The notes: a model not told the origin generated them from the letters alone. Shown: positions 15,931-24,817, counted from the stretch's first letter. The stretch is DNA of 64,000 bases from Streptomyces sp. JH14 (GCF_029428675.1 NZ_JAJNEL010000001.1:5208001-5272000), one strand, 5' to 3'. Translations and numbers: made by a program.

Positions 15931-16353
15931 CTAGTGGAGCAGGCTGCCCTGGAGCTCGGCGCGCAGGTCGGGGGTCAGGACGGTTCCCGCGCGGTCGACC
16001 AGAAGGGCCATCTCGTACCCGACCAGACCGATGTCGGCGTCCGGGTGGGCGAGCACGGCCAGCGACGAGCCGTCCGAGACGGACATCAGGAAGAGGAACC
16101 CGCGCTCCATCTCCACGACGGTCTGGCTGACGGCGCCGCCCTCGAAGATCCGGGAGGCGCCCGCGGTCAGCGAGGTGAGCCCGGAGGCGACGGCCGCCAG
16201 CTGGTCGGCGCGGTCACGCGGAAATCCTTCGGACATGGCCAGCAGGAGTCCGTCTGCGGAGACCACCACCGTGTGCGACACCCCGGGGGTGTTGTCCACG
16301 AAGTTGGTGATCAGCCAGTTCAGATTCTGTGCGGCCTGACTCATCGGGCTCAA
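15931..16353 (-). CDS. cvnB1: Conservon roadblock/LC7 protein CvnB (copy 1)
   Basis: 140 residues with the roadblock/LC7 fold, nearly identical to copy 2. The homologous start is TTG at 16353, directly after the cvnA1 stop (TAG then TTG), with AGGAG 7 nt upstream; ATG at 16344 would shorten it by three residues. The matching position in copy 2 is GTG, so this codon is probably used in both. It would act with CvnD1 as an MglB-like regulator. Confidence 0.93.
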   Translation of the reverse strand: MSPMSQAAQNLNWLITNFVDNTPGVSHTVVVSADGLLLAMSEGFPRDRADQLAAVASGLTSLTAGASRIFEGGAVSQTVVEMERGFLFLMSVSDGSSLAVLAHPDADIGLVGYEMALLVDRAGTVLTPDLRAELQGSLLH

Positions 16354-19300
16354 CTAACGCTCCTGCTGGTGAGTGGGGCCGAGTGGGAAACTGCCGGTCG
16401 ACGGGCCGTTGTTGTTGGCCTGCCGCCCCTGCTGGATACCCCGGCGGAGATTGGTCAGACGCCCGCGCACGTCATCGGGCGCACGCGAGACCTGGGGACC
16501 TGACTGATGGCTCTGCTGCTGGGCGGTGCCCGGCACCAGATTGGCACGCGGTACCCGGCGAGGCAGACCGGAAGTGGTGATTCCGCCTGCTGCGGGCTTC
16601 TTGGCCCGCTCCGCCTGCCGTACGAGTTCGTCGTTCGGCGAGGCACGCCAGGACGTGGTGCCGGCGCCCGTGTCACCCGCACCGCGACGCGGCATCGGGG
16701 GAGTGGGACGGCTCTGTGCGGCGGGCCGCTGTGGGGCGGCGGCCGGTGCCTGCGGCTGCTGCTGACCGCCCTGCTGCGGGCCGTGGAACCAGTTCGTCTC
16801 CAGGGTGTCGTACAGCGGTGTACGACCGTCCCCGGGGCCGGCCGCCGGAGGCAGCGCCTCGGGCTGCGGCTGCGGCGGCAGCACCGGACGGTACTGCGCC
16901 TCGTTCGCCGGAGCGGGGGCGGGACGCGGGGGACGGAAGTCCTCGTTGTCCCGGCCGCGCTGACGCGGTGCCGGCAGCCCCTGGTCCTGCGAGGGCTGCG
17001 GGCGGCCGAAGTCCGGGCGGGCGAACTGAGCGGTGCCCGCCGGGTCCTGGTACTGCGGGACCTGGTTGTGCGGCGCCGGTGCCGAGAAGTCGGGGCGGGC
17101 GAACTCGGCGGTGGAGCCGGGGCCCTGCCGGTCGTCGAGCGGCGGGCGCTGGCCCATCGAGGGGTTCATCGGCCGCTGGAACTGGCCGCTGGACTCGGGC
17201 TCCTCGTGACCGCGCGGGGCGTCGAGCGGAGCACGCCGCCCCGCCGACGGGTCCTCGGTGCCCCAGCTGGCGGCCTGCGGACGCTGCGGCTGCGGATTGC
17301 CACCGGGCAGCTCGGCACGGGGACCGCCGACGGGCGGCAGCTGACGGCCGGGGCCGCCGGACTGCTGGAAGCCGCCCTGGTTGTCGGGGGCGTTGTGCCG
17401 GGCCTGCTGCGGCTGCGGCGCCTGCCGTCCGGCCGGACCGTTCTGCTGGCCGGGCTGCTCGTACTGCCCCGGCCGGCTCTGGCCGAACAGGTTGGTCTGA
17501 CCGGGCTCCGTACGGCCGGGGTCGCTCTGGCCGCCCCGGGCGCCGAGCCGGGCACCGCCGCCGAAGGCACCGGCGGCTCCGCCGCCCTGACGCGGCGGCT
17601 CCTGACGCGAGAAGTCCTGCGGGCCGTTGCCGGACATCCCGGCGTTCTGGAAGCCGGCGTTCTGCTGGCCCTGCTGAGGCTGCTGGTTCGGCTGGCCCTG
17701 CTGCTGGCGGGGGCCGCCGTCGCGCGCCGGCAGTGCGGCCCGCGGACCGGAACCCGTACCGACCTGCCCGCGCGGCGCACCGGCCGTCGCGCCGAGACCC
17801 CGTGCGGCCGGAGCCCCCGGAGTACCGCCGAGCCCGGGACGGTTGCCGCCCCGGTCGCCCGACTGCTGGCCCGCGGCCTGCTTCGACGGCGGCTGCTTGC
17901 CGCCGTGCGCGACATCGACGGGGAGCATGACCAGCGCGGTCGTACCACCGGAGTCGGAGGGCCGCAGCTGGATCCGGATGCCGTGACGCAGGGACAGCCG
18001 GCCGACCACGAACAGACCCATGCGACGGGAGACCGAGACGTCCACGGTGGGCGGCGACGCGAGCCGCTCGTTGATGGCCGCGAGGTCCTCGGGGGAGAGA
18101 CCGATACCGGTGTCGTGGATCTCCACGAGCACCCGGCCGTCGGGCAGCGCGTGACCGGTGACCCGGACCTTCGTCTGCGGCGAGGAGAACGATGTGGCGT
18201 TCTCCAGCAGCTCGGCGAGCAGGTGCACGAGGTCGTTGACCACGCGGCCGGCGACCTCGGTGGCGGGCACCGCGGCCAGTTCGATGCGCTCGTACTGCTC
18301 CACCTCGGAGGCGGCGGCACGGAGCACGTCGACCAGCGGGACGGGGCGGGTCCACCGGCGGCCCGGCTCCTCGCCCGCGAGGACGAGGAGGTTTTCGCCG
18401 TTACGGCGCATACGGGTCGCGAGGTGGTCGAGCTTGAAGAGTGAGGACAGCTGGTCCGGGTCGGCCTCGCGCGACTCCAGCTCGGAGATGAGCGAGAGCT
18501 GACGCTGGATGAGACCCTGCGAACGCCGCGAGAGGTTGGTGAACATCGCGTTGACGTTGCCCCGCAGCAGGGCCTGCTCGGCGGCGAGGCGGACTGCCTC
18601 ACGGTGCACGTCGTCGAAGGCCGCGGCCACCTTGCCGATCTCGTCCCGGGAGTGCACACCGACCGACTCGACCGAGGTGTCGACGTCCTGCGGGTCCGCC
18701 TCGGAGAGCTGCTTGACGAGCTCGGGCAGACGGTCCTGGGCGACCCGGGTCGCCGTGTCCTGCAGTCGCCGCAGCGAGCGGATCATGGACCGGGCGACGA
18801 CGAAGGCGCCGACCAGCGAGACACCGAGCACCAGCAGGATGAGCGCACCGCTGATGATGGCCTCGCGCTCCGACTGGTCGCGAAGCTCGCGGGCCTTGCC
18901 CTCCATGTCGCCGAGGAGGGTCTCCTCGATGGTCTTCATCGCCTGGATCTTGGTGGAGCTCTGGTCGTACCAGTCCAGGTACGAGCGGCGCGACGTGCCC
19001 TTCATGCCCGTGGGGCTGTCGAGCACCTTCTGCGCGTAGGTGTCGGCCGCCTTGATCTCCGGGTTGCCGTTCTCCAGCGTGGCCGTCAGTTCCTCGGCGT
19101 TCTGGCCCGTGGCCGTGTACGTCGCGTTGAACGACTTCAGCGCCAGCGTTTCCTTCTTGAGGGCGGCGCGGCCGAACTGCTGGTCGTTCTGGTCGAAGTG
19201 CGGTGCCTTGTCGTTGCCGCTGGGCAGTGCGGCAGCGATGATCGCCCGCTGCACCGACGCGTACTCCTTGGCGGAGGAGAACGCCGCCAGGGCGCGGGTG

Positions 19301-20049
19301 CGCTTGATCATCTCGGGGTTGCTGGTCGCCTGCGCCATGTCCTGCGAGAGGCTCAGCAGCAGGGTGATCAGCTGGCTGTACGCGTCGACGGTCTGGAGGC
19401 TCGGGGTGTCCGCCTCGTACGCGCTCTTGCGGATGTCGCGGATCTGGCCCAGCTGGCTGGAGATCTGCGCGACGCTCGCGTGGATGCCCTCGAGGGCCTC
19501 GTCGCCGTCGGTGTTGCCGATCGCGCTCGTCGCGTCGAAGAACGCGGCCTTCGCCCGGTCGGTCTTCTTGCGCGGCTCGGTCACCTTGAAGTCGGTGGCC
19601 TTGACCCCGTTGGACAGCGGACCGGCCGACCGGTCGCGCTCCTCCTGGAGCGCCTGGGCGAGCGAGGTCGCCTGCTTGGTCATCTGGGTCAGCAGCTGCA
19701 TGTGGTCCAGCTGCTGAATGTCGTTCATGGAGTCGTTGATGCGCAGACCACCCAGGGTGGTCGCGGCGACTACCGGAAGGGCGAGCAGCGAGACCAGGCG
19801 CGTACTGATGCGCCAGTTGCGAAGAGCTATCCGCGAGCCCGTATTGATCGGACCGCGGGCCTTGAGCGCGGCCACCTGATCGGCGCCGCTGCTCGCCGCG
19901 GCAGCCGAGCGCGGGGCACGGTCGCTGCTGTCGCCGGCCGCGGCCGGTCCGGGGTTCTGGGCGTGCTGGGGCGAGGAACCGCGGTCGGTCCCGCCGCGCG
20001 GCTCCTGTTCCGCCGCAGCGCTGCCATCCCTCTTGAAACGTCCCTGCAC
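16354..20049 (-). CDS. cvnA1: Conservon sensor kinase-like protein CvnA (copy 1)
   Basis: A 1231-residue membrane sensor: TM1 at about 84-101 (LVSLLALPVVAATTLGG), NIT-type extracytoplasmic domain to about 395 (contains ATSLAQALQEERDRS, typical of the domain), TM2 at about 398-420, HAMP-like linker, LDHLATRMRRNGENLL (about 545), GHKL ATPase with LLAELLENATSF (about 607) and HDTGIGLS. About 525 C-terminal residues are a Gln/Pro/Gly/Arg-rich disordered tail ending in VSRAPDDVRGRLTNLRRGIQ, a motif shared with copy 2. The frame is open to 20340, but GTG at 20049 is preceded by AGAGGTTG at the same 11-nt spacing seen in copy 2, so I choose it. No response regulator is nearby; signal and output are unknown. 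Confidence 0.9.
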   Translation of the reverse strand: MQGRFKRDGSAAAEQEPRGGTDRGSSPQHAQNPGPAAAGDSSDRAPRSAAAASSGADQVAALKARGPINTGSRIALRNWRISTRLVSLLALPVVAATTLGGLRINDSMNDIQQLDHMQLLTQMTKQATSLAQALQEERDRSAGPLSNGVKATDFKVTEPRKKTDRAKAAFFDATSAIGNTDGDEALEGIHASVAQISSQLGQIRDIRKSAYEADTPSLQTVDAYSQLITLLLSLSQDMAQATSNPEMIKRTRALAAFSSAKEYASVQRAIIAAALPSGNDKAPHFDQNDQQFGRAALKKETLALKSFNATYTATGQNAEELTATLENGNPEIKAADTYAQKVLDSPTGMKGTSRRSYLDWYDQSSTKIQAMKTIEETLLGDMEGKARELRDQSEREAIISGALILLVLGVSLVGAFVVARSMIRSLRRLQDTATRVAQDRLPELVKQLSEADPQDVDTSVESVGVHSRDEIGKVAAAFDDVHREAVRLAAEQALLRGNVNAMFTNLSRRSQGLIQRQLSLISELESREADPDQLSSLFKLDHLATRMRRNGENLLVLAGEEPGRRWTRPVPLVDVLRAAASEVEQYERIELAAVPATEVAGRVVNDLVHLLAELLENATSFSSPQTKVRVTGHALPDGRVLVEIHDTGIGLSPEDLAAINERLASPPTVDVSVSRRMGLFVVGRLSLRHGIRIQLRPSDSGGTTALVMLPVDVAHGGKQPPSKQAAGQQSGDRGGNRPGLGGTPGAPAARGLGATAGAPRGQVGTGSGPRAALPARDGGPRQQQGQPNQQPQQGQQNAGFQNAGMSGNGPQDFSRQEPPRQGGGAAGAFGGGARLGARGGQSDPGRTEPGQTNLFGQSRPGQYEQPGQQNGPAGRQAPQPQQARHNAPDNQGGFQQSGGPGRQLPPVGGPRAELPGGNPQPQRPQAASWGTEDPSAGRRAPLDAPRGHEEPESSGQFQRPMNPSMGQRPPLDDRQGPGSTAEFARPDFSAPAPHNQVPQYQDPAGTAQFARPDFGRPQPSQDQGLPAPRQRGRDNEDFRPPRPAPAPANEAQYRPVLPPQPQPEALPPAAGPGDGRTPLYDTLETNWFHGPQQGGQQQPQAPAAAPQRPAAQSRPTPPMPRRGAGDTGAGTTSWRASPNDELVRQAERAKKPAAGGITTSGLPRRVPRANLVPGTAQQQSHQSGPQVSRAPDDVRGRLTNLRRGIQQGRQANNNGPSTGSFPLGPTHQQER

Positions 20050-20628
20050 TAGCGTCGCAACCTCTGGACCAGGCGTCCCCCCGCGTAGACGGGCAGGACG
20101 GTGTCGGCGTCGTGGGGCGTTGTTTCCCGCCCCATGGTGGTCGTGAGTGACCGGCGCTCTTCCCCTTCCCGCCGCCACTCGGCGCTGCGTTGCGCCCCTG
20201 CGCGCCGGCCTGAAACCCGCGGCGGTGCGTGGAATTCCAGCACAGTGCCGGATCTCCAACAAGGCCCAGGCGCCACGCTGTGACCGGAGTGACACGGTGT
20301 GACGGCTTGGTAACCAGGCGTGGAGAGTGTTCACGGGCAAAGCGGATCATTACCGGTTAATCAGATGCGCCCGAGAGGTGTCCCAGTCGACATGATCAGG
20401 AGCGGAATGGCTGATTCAGTGGCGCAATGTCCGTTTTCTCGATCACGATCGAGCGTCCGGAATGGGGCAATTGTCGACGACTTCGTGAGCAAACTCACAT
20501 GATGATCGCCGTCTCATCCGGGGATCGGGCGGGAATTGGATGTTTAGCCTGGCGCTTTACAGGGATGGCAAATCCGACAACCGGCGCCCCTCCGGGTGGC
20601 GCCCGTAGCGACAGGGTCCGAACGGCAG
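20050..20628. other. Long divergent regulatory region before cvnA1
   Basis: These 579 bp separate cvnA1 (minus) from the small repeat protein (plus). GTGAC occurs three times in 20278-20305. A palindrome CTCGATC-AC-GATCGAG is at 20438-20453, and GTGAG-CAAA-CTCAC is near 20486-20499. Base composition from about 20330 to 20580 is clearly more A/T-rich than coding DNA, as expected for promoters. Short open frames here lack coding bias and I do not call them. Confidence 0.5.
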
Positions 20629-20811
20629 ATGAAGACGACGATGATGTTCCGCAACATTGCCAACCCCCGGCGCACCACGCTGGCGCACCTCGAGGACGCC
20701 GAAGCGCTGCAGACGCCGGAGCAGCCGGAGCACGCCATCGACCTGCCGACGCAGACGGCCAACCCACGGCGCACCATCCTGATGACAGCCCCGGCCGCCG
20801 CCACCGAGTAA
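20629..20811 (+). CDS. Small protein with duplicated ANPRRT motif
   Basis: A 60-residue protein that I cannot assign to a family. It contains the motif ANPRRTTL near residues 11-18 and ANPRRTIL near 44-51, joined by an acidic, Pro/Glu-rich linker (HLEDAEALQTPEQPEHAIDL). Codons are strongly G/C-ending, which supports translation. There is no signal peptide, membrane segment or cysteine. The ATG at 20629 has only a weak AGGG signal; ATG at 20641 or 20644 is possible. It lies between divergent cvnA1 and the fumarylacetoacetase-family gene 83 bp downstream on the same strand. I recall a small hypothetical gene at this place in S. coelicolor (SCO5545), so it may be conserved. The two copies of the same octapeptide could be docking sites or processed units; that is speculation. 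Confidence 0.65.
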   Translation: MKTTMMFRNIANPRRTTLAHLEDAEALQTPEQPEHAIDLPTQTANPRRTILMTAPAAATE

Positions 20812-20893
20812 TACGCGCAGTTGTCCCCTTCACCCGCGTTAGCCTGGGGCGTCAGTCTTCAGCCAGCCAGCAAGTGAGGGGCGACAGCATCCC

Positions 20894-21679
20894 GTGCGCA
20901 TCGCCAGGTTCTCCATCGACGGCAATGTCGCGTTCGGCGCGGTCGAGGGCGACGGCACCGTCGACTCCGGCGACCTCGTCCTCGACATCATCAAGGGCAT
21001 CCCGTACGTCGACTTCGAGCTCTCCGGTACCAAGGTCCCGCTGAGCAAGGTCCGGCTGCTGCCGCCCGTGCTCCCCAACAAGGTCGTGGCCATCGGCCGC
21101 AACTACGCGGAGCACGCCGCCGAACTCGGCAACGAGGTCCCGGAGGTACCGGTCGCCTTCTTCAAGCCCACCACGTCGGTGATCGGCTCCGGGGACGCCA
21201 TCGAGTACCCCTCCTTCTCCGACGACGTGCATTACGAGGGTGAACTGGCCGTGGTCATCGGCCGGATGTGCCGCGAAGTGCCGCGTGAGCGCGTCAAGGA
21301 CGTCATCTTCGGCTACACCTGCGCCAACGACGTCACCGCCCGCGATGCCCAGAAGCGTGAGAAGCAGTGGGCCCGGGCCAAGGGCTTCGACACGTCCTGC
21401 CCGCTCGGCCCCTGGGTGGAGACCGACCTCGACCCCAGCGATCTCGGTGTCCAGACCACGGTCAACGGCGAGCAGCGCCAACTGGGCCGTACGAGCGAAA
21501 TGATCCGCTCCATCGAGGATCTGGTCGTCCACATCACGGAGGCCATGACGCTGCTTCCGGGCGATGTGATCCTCACGGGCACCCCGGCAGGGGTCGGTCC
21601 CCTGCAGGTCGGCGACGAGGTCGCCGTCACCATCGAAGGCATCGGCACTCTCACCAACAAGGTGATCAAGCGTGGCTAA
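20894..21679 (+). CDS. Fumarylacetoacetate hydrolase family protein
   Basis: A 261-residue protein of the FAH superfamily, metal-dependent enzymes that hydrolyse or decarboxylate beta-keto acids. The catalytic core shows the conserved [22 protein letters not shown] and the metal ligands in [12 protein letters not shown], then DVTARDAQ, and [13 protein letters not shown] near the C-terminus. Such single-domain members usually act on acylpyruvates or similar catabolic intermediates; the substrate cannot be read from sequence. GTG at 20894 follows GAGGGG at rather long spacing. The last 8 bp overlap the gltX start, so the two genes are translationally coupled. Confidence 0.9.
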   Translation: MRIARFSIDGNVAFGAVEGDGTVDSGDLVLDIIKGIPYVDFELSGTKVPLSKVRLLPPVLPNKVVAIGRNYAEHAAELGNEVPEVPVAFFKPTTSVIGSGDAIEYPSFSDDVHYEGELAVVIGRMCREVPRERVKDVIFGYTCANDVTARDAQKREKQWARAKGFDTSCPLGPWVETDLDPSDLGVQTTVNGEQRQLGRTSEMIRSIEDLVVHITEAMTLLPGDVILTGTPAGVGPLQVGDEVAVTIEGIGTLTNKVIKRG

Positions 21680-23147
21680 CACGAACTCCCCCCGCGTACG
21701 TTTCTGTCCCTCCCCGACCGGCAACCCCCACGTGGGCCTGGTCCGCACCGCCCTCTTCAACTGGGCCTTCGCCCGGCACCACGGCGGCACCCTGGTCTTC
21801 CGGATCGAGGACACCGACGCGGCCCGCGACTCCGAGGAGTCGTACGAGCAGCTGCTCGACTCGATGCGCTGGCTCGGCTTCGACTGGGACGAGGGCCCGG
21901 AGGTCGGCGGCCCGCACGCGCCGTACCGGCAGTCGCAGCGCATGGACATCTACAAGGACGTCGCCGAGAAGCTCCTGGCCGGCGGGTACGCGTACCACTG
22001 CTACTGCACCACCGAGGAGCTCGACACCCGCCGCGACGCCGCCCGTGCCGCCGGCAGGCCGTCCGGCTACGACGGCCACTGCCGTGACCTGACCGCCGAG
22101 CAGACCGCCGGGTACGAGGCCGAGGGCCGGACGTCCATCGTCCGCTTCCGGATGCCCGACGAGGCGCTCACCTTCACCGACCTGGTCCGCGGCGAGCTGA
22201 CCTTCCAGCCGGAGAACGTGCCCGACTACGGCATCGTCCGGGCCAACGGCGCCCCGCTCTACACGCTGGTCAACCCGGTCGACGACGCGCTGATGGAGAT
22301 CACCCACGTCCTGCGCGGCGAGGACCTGCTCTCCTCCACCCCGCGTCAGATCGCCCTCTACAAGGCGCTGATCGAGCTCGGCATCGCCAAGGACACCCCC
22401 GTCTTCGGGCACCTCCCGTACGTCATGGGCGAGGGCAACAAGAAGCTCTCCAAGCGCGACCCGCAGGCCTCGCTCAACCTGTACCGCGAGCGCGGCTTCC
22501 TCCCGGAGGGGCTGCTCAACTACCTCTCGCTGCTCGGCTGGTCGATCGCCGAGGACCGCGACATCTTCTCCGTCGACGAGATGGTGGCCGCGTTCGACAT
22601 CAAGGACGTCAACGCCAACCCGGCACGCTTCGACCTGAAGAAGTGCGAGCACATCAACGCCGAGCACATCCGCATGCTCGACGTGAAGACCTTCACCGAG
22701 GCGTGCGGCCCCTGGCTGAAGGCCCCGTTCGCCCCGTGGGCCCCGGAGTCCTTCGACGCGGAGCAGTTCGCGGCGATCGCCCCGCACGCCCAGACCCGCG
22801 TGACCGTCCTCTCCGACATCACGGCCAACGTCGACTTCCTCTTCCTCGACGAGCCGGCCGAGGACGAGGCGTCCTGGGCCAAGGCGATGAAGGAGGGCTC
22901 CGACGCCCTGCTCGTCACCGCCCGCGCCAAGCTGATCGCCGCTGAGTGGAACGCCGAGGCCCTCAAGAACGCGGTTCTCGCCGCGGGCGAGGAGCACGGC
23001 CTGAAGCTCGGCAAGGCCCAGGCCCCGGTCCGCGTCGCCGTCACCGGCCGCACGATCGGCCTGCCGCTCTTCGAGTCCCTGGAGATCCTGGGCCGCGAGA
23101 AGACGATCGCCCGCATCGACGCGGCGCTGGCGAAGCTGGCCGCGTAA
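21672..23147 (+). CDS. gltX: Glutamyl-tRNA synthetase GltX
   Basis: A 491-residue class I aminoacyl-tRNA synthetase that charges tRNA-Glu (in organisms lacking GlnRS, also tRNA-Gln, later amidated by GatCAB). The HIGH-type motif is [10 protein letters not shown] at residues 13-22 and the KMSKS-type motif is KLSKR at about 257-261. A Rossmann core is followed by the C-terminal anticodon-binding helical domain. The GTG at 21672 is inside the preceding gene. It is fitting that the Glu and Gln tRNA genes lie about 1 kb downstream. A strong hairpin follows. Confidence 0.97.
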   Translation: MANTNSPRVRFCPSPTGNPHVGLVRTALFNWAFARHHGGTLVFRIEDTDAARDSEESYEQLLDSMRWLGFDWDEGPEVGGPHAPYRQSQRMDIYKDVAEKLLAGGYAYHCYCTTEELDTRRDAARAAGRPSGYDGHCRDLTAEQTAGYEAEGRTSIVRFRMPDEALTFTDLVRGELTFQPENVPDYGIVRANGAPLYTLVNPVDDALMEITHVLRGEDLLSSTPRQIALYKALIELGIAKDTPVFGHLPYVMGEGNKKLSKRDPQASLNLYRERGFLPEGLLNYLSLLGWSIAEDRDIFSVDEMVAAFDIKDVNANPARFDLKKCEHINAEHIRMLDVKTFTEACGPWLKAPFAPWAPESFDAEQFAAIAPHAQTRVTVLSDITANVDFLFLDEPAEDEASWAKAMKEGSDALLVTARAKLIAAEWNAEALKNAVLAAGEEHGLKLGKAQAPVRVAVTGRTIGLPLFESLEILGREKTIARIDAALAKLAA

Positions 23148-23166
23148 GCGTCTCCTGCACGCCCGG

Positions 23167-23204
23167 AGGGGGCGGCCACCGGATCGTCCCGGTGGCCGCC
23201 CCCT
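23167..23204 (+). terminator. Hairpin terminator after gltX
   Basis: A perfect 15-bp stem GGGGGCGGCCACCGG / CCGGTGGCCGCCCCC with loop ATCGTC, extended by an A-T pair, 20 bp after the stop. The rest of the 296-bp gap to the HAD gene holds nothing I recognise. Confidence 0.85.
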
Positions 23205-23443
23205 TCCGTATGCCGCGGACGGTCGCGTCGATGTCCTGCGCGCGGGGCTCGACGGGCCGCCGGCACCGCTGTCCTGGCCGGTCGTGGCGAGGAGTCCCAG
23301 CGGGTCCGGCAGGGCCCCGCGACGCGGCCAGCCGGGGAACGGGGCCACGGCGGGAAGACGCCGGTGCGCCGACGCCGCGGCGGTGCGCCCGGCGATCAGG
23401 GCACTCCCCGGCCTCCTCGGCCGGCGAGCGGTAGCGTGGCCTC

Positions 23444-24163
23444 ATGCCGATCAGAGCCGTGATCTGGGACATCGACGACACGATTTTCGATTACACCGGC
23501 GCCGACCGCATCGGTATGCACAGACATCTGGCGAGCGAGGGCCTGCCCGGCGGGTACGCATCCGTCGAGCAGGCCCTCGACGGATGGCGAGCCCTCACGG
23601 ACGTGCACTGGGCCCGTTTCGCCGCGGGGGAGACCGACTTCCAGGGGCAGCGCCGGGACAGGGTCCGTGCGTTCCTCGGACGGCCGCTCACGGACGCCGA
23701 GGCCGACGACTGGTTCGCGGGGCATCTCGCCCATTACGAGGCCGCCTGGGCGCTCTTCCCGGACGCCGCGCCGGTTCTGGAGGTGCTGGCCGGCCGCTAC
23801 CGGCAGGCCGTCCTGTCGAACTCCAGCATCGTCAACCAGGACCGCAAGCTGCGCGTCCTCGGCGTGCGCGGCCGCTTCGAGGCCGTCGTGTGCGCGGTGG
23901 AGCTCGGCGTCTCCAAGCCCGAGGCCGGGGCGTTCCACGCCGCCTGCGAGGCGCTCGGCCTGGCGCCGAAGGACGTCGTGTACGTGGGGGACGATCCGGA
24001 CGTCGACGCGGGCGGGGCCGTGGCGGCCGGGCTGAACGGGGTCTGGCTGGACCGGGGCGGGCGCGGCGGACGGCCCGATCTGGTGCGCATCACCGGTCTC
24101 GATCAGCTGCCCGGGCTGCTGGCAGGCAATACCCGTTTTGGAGCGTCGGACACCTTCGGGTAA
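23444..24163 (+). CDS. HAD-superfamily hydrolase
   Basis: 239 residues. Motif I is WDIDDTIFD (nucleophile Asp about residue 9, second Asp at 11), motif II is VLSNSS (about 126), motif III Lys is in GVSKPEAGAF (about 158), and motif IV is VYVGDDPDVDAGGA (about 186). A helical cap between motifs I and II makes it a C1-type phosphatase resembling YjjG/DehII-like members. The physiological phosphate ester is unknown. The ATG at 23444 gives MPIRAVIWDIDD, a normal HAD beginning. It is monocistronic, ending 86 bp before the tRNA cluster. Confidence 0.88.
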   Translation: MPIRAVIWDIDDTIFDYTGADRIGMHRHLASEGLPGGYASVEQALDGWRALTDVHWARFAAGETDFQGQRRDRVRAFLGRPLTDAEADDWFAGHLAHYEAAWALFPDAAPVLEVLAGRYRQAVLSNSSIVNQDRKLRVLGVRGRFEAVVCAVELGVSKPEAGAFHAACEALGLAPKDVVYVGDDPDVDAGGAVAAGLNGVWLDRGGRGGRPDLVRITGLDQLPGLLAGNTRFGASDTFG

Positions 24164-24249
24164 TGTTCTTCCTGCGCCGCCCGAGCGGGCCGAAAGATCC
24201 GGCCGGGAAGCGCAAGCCGAACAAAACCCCCCTGGGGGTTGAGTTTTGG

Positions 24250-24321
24250 TGGGCTATGGTGTAATTGGCAACACTACGGTTTCTGGTACCGTCATTCTAG
24301 GTTCGAGTCCTGGTAGCCCAG
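24250..24321 (+). tRNA. tRNA-Gln (CTG)
   Basis: The acceptor TGGGCTA pairs with TAGCCCA; anticodon arm ACGGT-TTCTGGT-ACCGT gives anticodon CTG; T-arm contains GGTTCGAGTCC. No CCA is encoded. An identical copy lies at 24565. Confidence 0.95.
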
Positions 24322-24346
24322 CGCAGAGCTTCATCTGTAACAACAC

Positions 24347-24419
24347 GCCCCCGTTGTGTAGCGGCCTAGCACGCTGCCCTCTCACGGCAGTAGCGCCGGT
24401 TCGAATCCGGTCGGGGGTA
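24347..24419 (+). tRNA. tRNA-Glu (CTC)
   Basis: The acceptor GCCCCCG pairs with CGGGGGT; anticodon arm CTGCC-CTCTCAC-GGCAG gives anticodon CTC; T-arm GGTTCGAATCC. First of three identical copies. Confidence 0.95.
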
Positions 24420-24479
24420 CAGATCCTTCCCGCGAGATCATCAGGGTCGCACCCATGATCTCGATGCAGGATCGCTAGG

Positions 24480-24552
24480 GCCCCCGTTGTGTAGCGGCCT
24501 AGCACGCTGCCCTCTCACGGCAGTAGCGCCGGTTCGAATCCGGTCGGGGGTA
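24480..24552 (+). tRNA. tRNA-Glu (CTC)
   Basis: Same sequence as the copy at 24347, with anticodon loop CTCTCAC. Separated from it by 60 bp containing an ATCATGGGTGCGACC-like inverted stretch. Confidence 0.95.
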
Positions 24553-24564
24553 CTTGTAACACCA

Positions 24565-24636
24565 TGGGCTATGGTGTAATTGGCAACACTACGGTTTCTG
24601 GTACCGTCATTCTAGGTTCGAGTCCTGGTAGCCCAG
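24565..24636 (+). tRNA. tRNA-Gln (CTG)
   Basis: Identical to the tRNA-Gln at 24250, including the TTCTGGT anticodon loop; 12 bp after the previous tRNA-Glu. Confidence 0.95.
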
Positions 24637-24656
24637 CGCAAGATGCAGTAAAATAC

Positions 24657-24729
24657 GCCCCCGTTGTGTAGCGGCCTAGCACGCTGCCCTCTCACGGCAG
24701 TAGCGCCGGTTCGAATCCGGTCGGGGGTA
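24657..24729 (+). tRNA. tRNA-Glu (CTC)
   Basis: Third identical tRNA-Glu, followed after 13 bp by a hairpin terminator that probably ends the whole tRNA transcript. Confidence 0.95.
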
Positions 24730-24743
24730 CAACAGAGCAGTAA

Positions 24744-24780
24744 GGCAAGGGTCCTTCACTTCGGTGAGGGACCCTTTGCC
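24744..24780. terminator. Terminator between tRNA cluster and merR gene
   Basis: GGCAAGGGTCC-TTCAC pairs with GTGAGGGACCCTTTGCC around a TTCG tetraloop, with one bulge. It serves the tRNA operon and, being nearly symmetrical, may also end the minus-strand MerR transcript. Confidence 0.8.
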
Positions 24781-24817
24781 GTAGGTCCGGGGCCCGTTGG
24801 CGCGGGCCCCGTCGCAC

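Noticed and set aside
20320-20502. 60-codon plus-strand frame upstream of the small repeat protein
   Set aside because: Codon third positions are not G/C-biased and the region looks like promoter DNA.
24204-24249. AACCCCC/GGGGGTT palindrome before the first tRNA as a terminator
   Set aside because: Loop of two bases and a 7-bp stem at a promoter position; more likely chance or promoter structure.
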